Shown here piece after piece: positions 5,535-5,868 of a stretch of DNA of 5,868 nucleotides. The notes below the pieces were generated by a model that made no database searches, was not told the DNA's origin, and saw only the letters and a list, made by a program, of their open reading frames with translations. Within the stretch, counting starts at the first letter, position 1. Each line of letters opens with the position of its first letter. This DNA is from Acidobacteriaceae bacterium. GTDB taxonomy: Bacteria; Acidobacteriota; Terriglobia; Terriglobales; SbA1. The DNA is taken from contig PMHI01000492.1 of assembly GCA_003156615.1 (NCBI GenBank), positions 35,236 to 41,103 on the forward strand. Direction: 5' to 3'. The translations under genes and the position numbers were made by a program.

Positions 5535-5868
5535 ATGGCCGTCACATCCCAGCTGCCGGCTTTCGCCCGAACCATCTTCCACGTCGATATGGATGCATTC
5601 TTCGTCTCGGTGGAGGAGTTGCACGATCCGTCGCTGAAAGGCAAGGCTGTCGTTGTCGGAGGACAGCGGCACGAGCGCGGGGTAGTGTCGGCGGCTTCTT
5701 ACGAGGCGAGAAGGTTTGGAGTACATTCGGCGTTGCCGCTGCGAACCGCGGCCAAGCTTTGTCCGCACGCCATTTTTGTGGATGGACACCCGGAGCGCTA
5801 CCGCGAGTGCTCGCAAAAAGTTTACCAGGTGCTGATGAACTTCTCGCCGCAGGTGGAGATGGCTTCGA
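5535..5868 (+). CDS. dinB: DNA polymerase IV (DinB, Y-family), 3'-truncated by the window edge
   Basis: DinB is an error-prone translesion polymerase that extends past damaged template bases. Only the first 111 residues of a protein usually near 350-410 are present, covering part of the palm and fingers. HVDMDAFFVSVEE (16-28) carries the metal-binding Asp18 and, by alignment with E. coli Pol IV Asp8 and Phe13, the steric-gate Phe23 that excludes ribonucleotides. GVVSAASYEARRFGVHSALP (49-68) is the typical fingers motif that contacts the incoming nucleotide. The last residues, FSPQVEMAS, stop just before the expected SLDE block with the remaining catalytic acidic residues, so catalytic completeness cannot be judged. 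Compared with E. coli the N-terminus is ten residues longer before HVDMD. The ATG has no ribosome binding site but sits seven bases after an extended -10 element. It follows glgA in the same direction, separated by a terminator. No LexA-type operator was recognised. Confidence 0.95.
   Translation, partial: MAVTSQLPAFARTIFHVDMDAFFVSVEELHDPSLKGKAVVVGGQRHERGVVSAASYEARRFGVHSALPLRTAAKLCPHAIFVDGHPERYRECSQKVYQVLMNFSPQVEMAS

Noticed and set aside
5331..5816. A 161-residue minus-strand open frame across the end of glgA and the start of dinB
   Set aside because: It crosses the glgA terminator and the well-supported dinB N-terminus, and its sequence is low-complexity Arg/Ser-rich.
1..5868. Search by eye for tRNA genes, CRISPR repeats, insertion-sequence ends, phage or toxin-antitoxin genes
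   Set aside because: None were seen. The coding sequences are tightly packed and no long direct or terminal inverted repeats were noticed.

Overview
The window is bacterial chromosome of fairly high GC (about 60% by eye, not computed). It holds six protein genes, two of them cut by the window edges. Four gene families are recognised with confidence: the 16S rRNA dimethyltransferase RsmA/KsgA, a MEMO/AmrB-family protein, glycogen synthase GlgA and DNA polymerase IV (DinB). The other two are an exported FecR-domain protein with an aromatic-rich, Gly/His-rich tail and an unrecognised protein. The style of these last two, and of the DinB N-terminus, resembles Acidobacteriota (class Terriglobia). 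This placement is recalled from family resemblance and was not tested by a search.

Layout, left to right. Bases 1-636 (+) are the 3' part of a protein of unknown function whose frame is open at the left edge. A 99-base gap carries an extended -10 promoter and a good ribosome binding site for the FecR-domain gene at 736-2040 (+). A strong hairpin terminator at 2065-2099 separates it from a convergent minus-strand pair, which reads from right to left as rsmA (3867-2965) then amrB (2940-2119). The two are 24 bases apart and are probably one operon. A 109-base gap at 3868-3976 is a divergent promoter region between rsmA (leftward) and glgA (3977-5455, rightward). A second hairpin terminator at 5477-5517 ends glgA. 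Twelve bases further an extended -10 element (5520-5528) sits so close to the dinB ATG at 5535 that the dinB mRNA is probably leaderless. dinB runs off the right edge.

The genes do not form one pathway. They cover ribosome maturation (rsmA), a metal-binding or redox-type MEMO protein of uncertain role (amrB), storage polysaccharide synthesis (glgA), translesion DNA synthesis (dinB) and two probable envelope or exported proteins. No gap exceeds 109 bases. I see no tRNA, rRNA, CRISPR array, insertion sequence or phage signature. This looks like an ordinary core-genome region, and I found no convincing new multi-gene system. The most interesting points are the apparently leaderless dinB, a four-tract G-quadruplex motif inside the FecR-domain gene, and that protein's unusual architecture.
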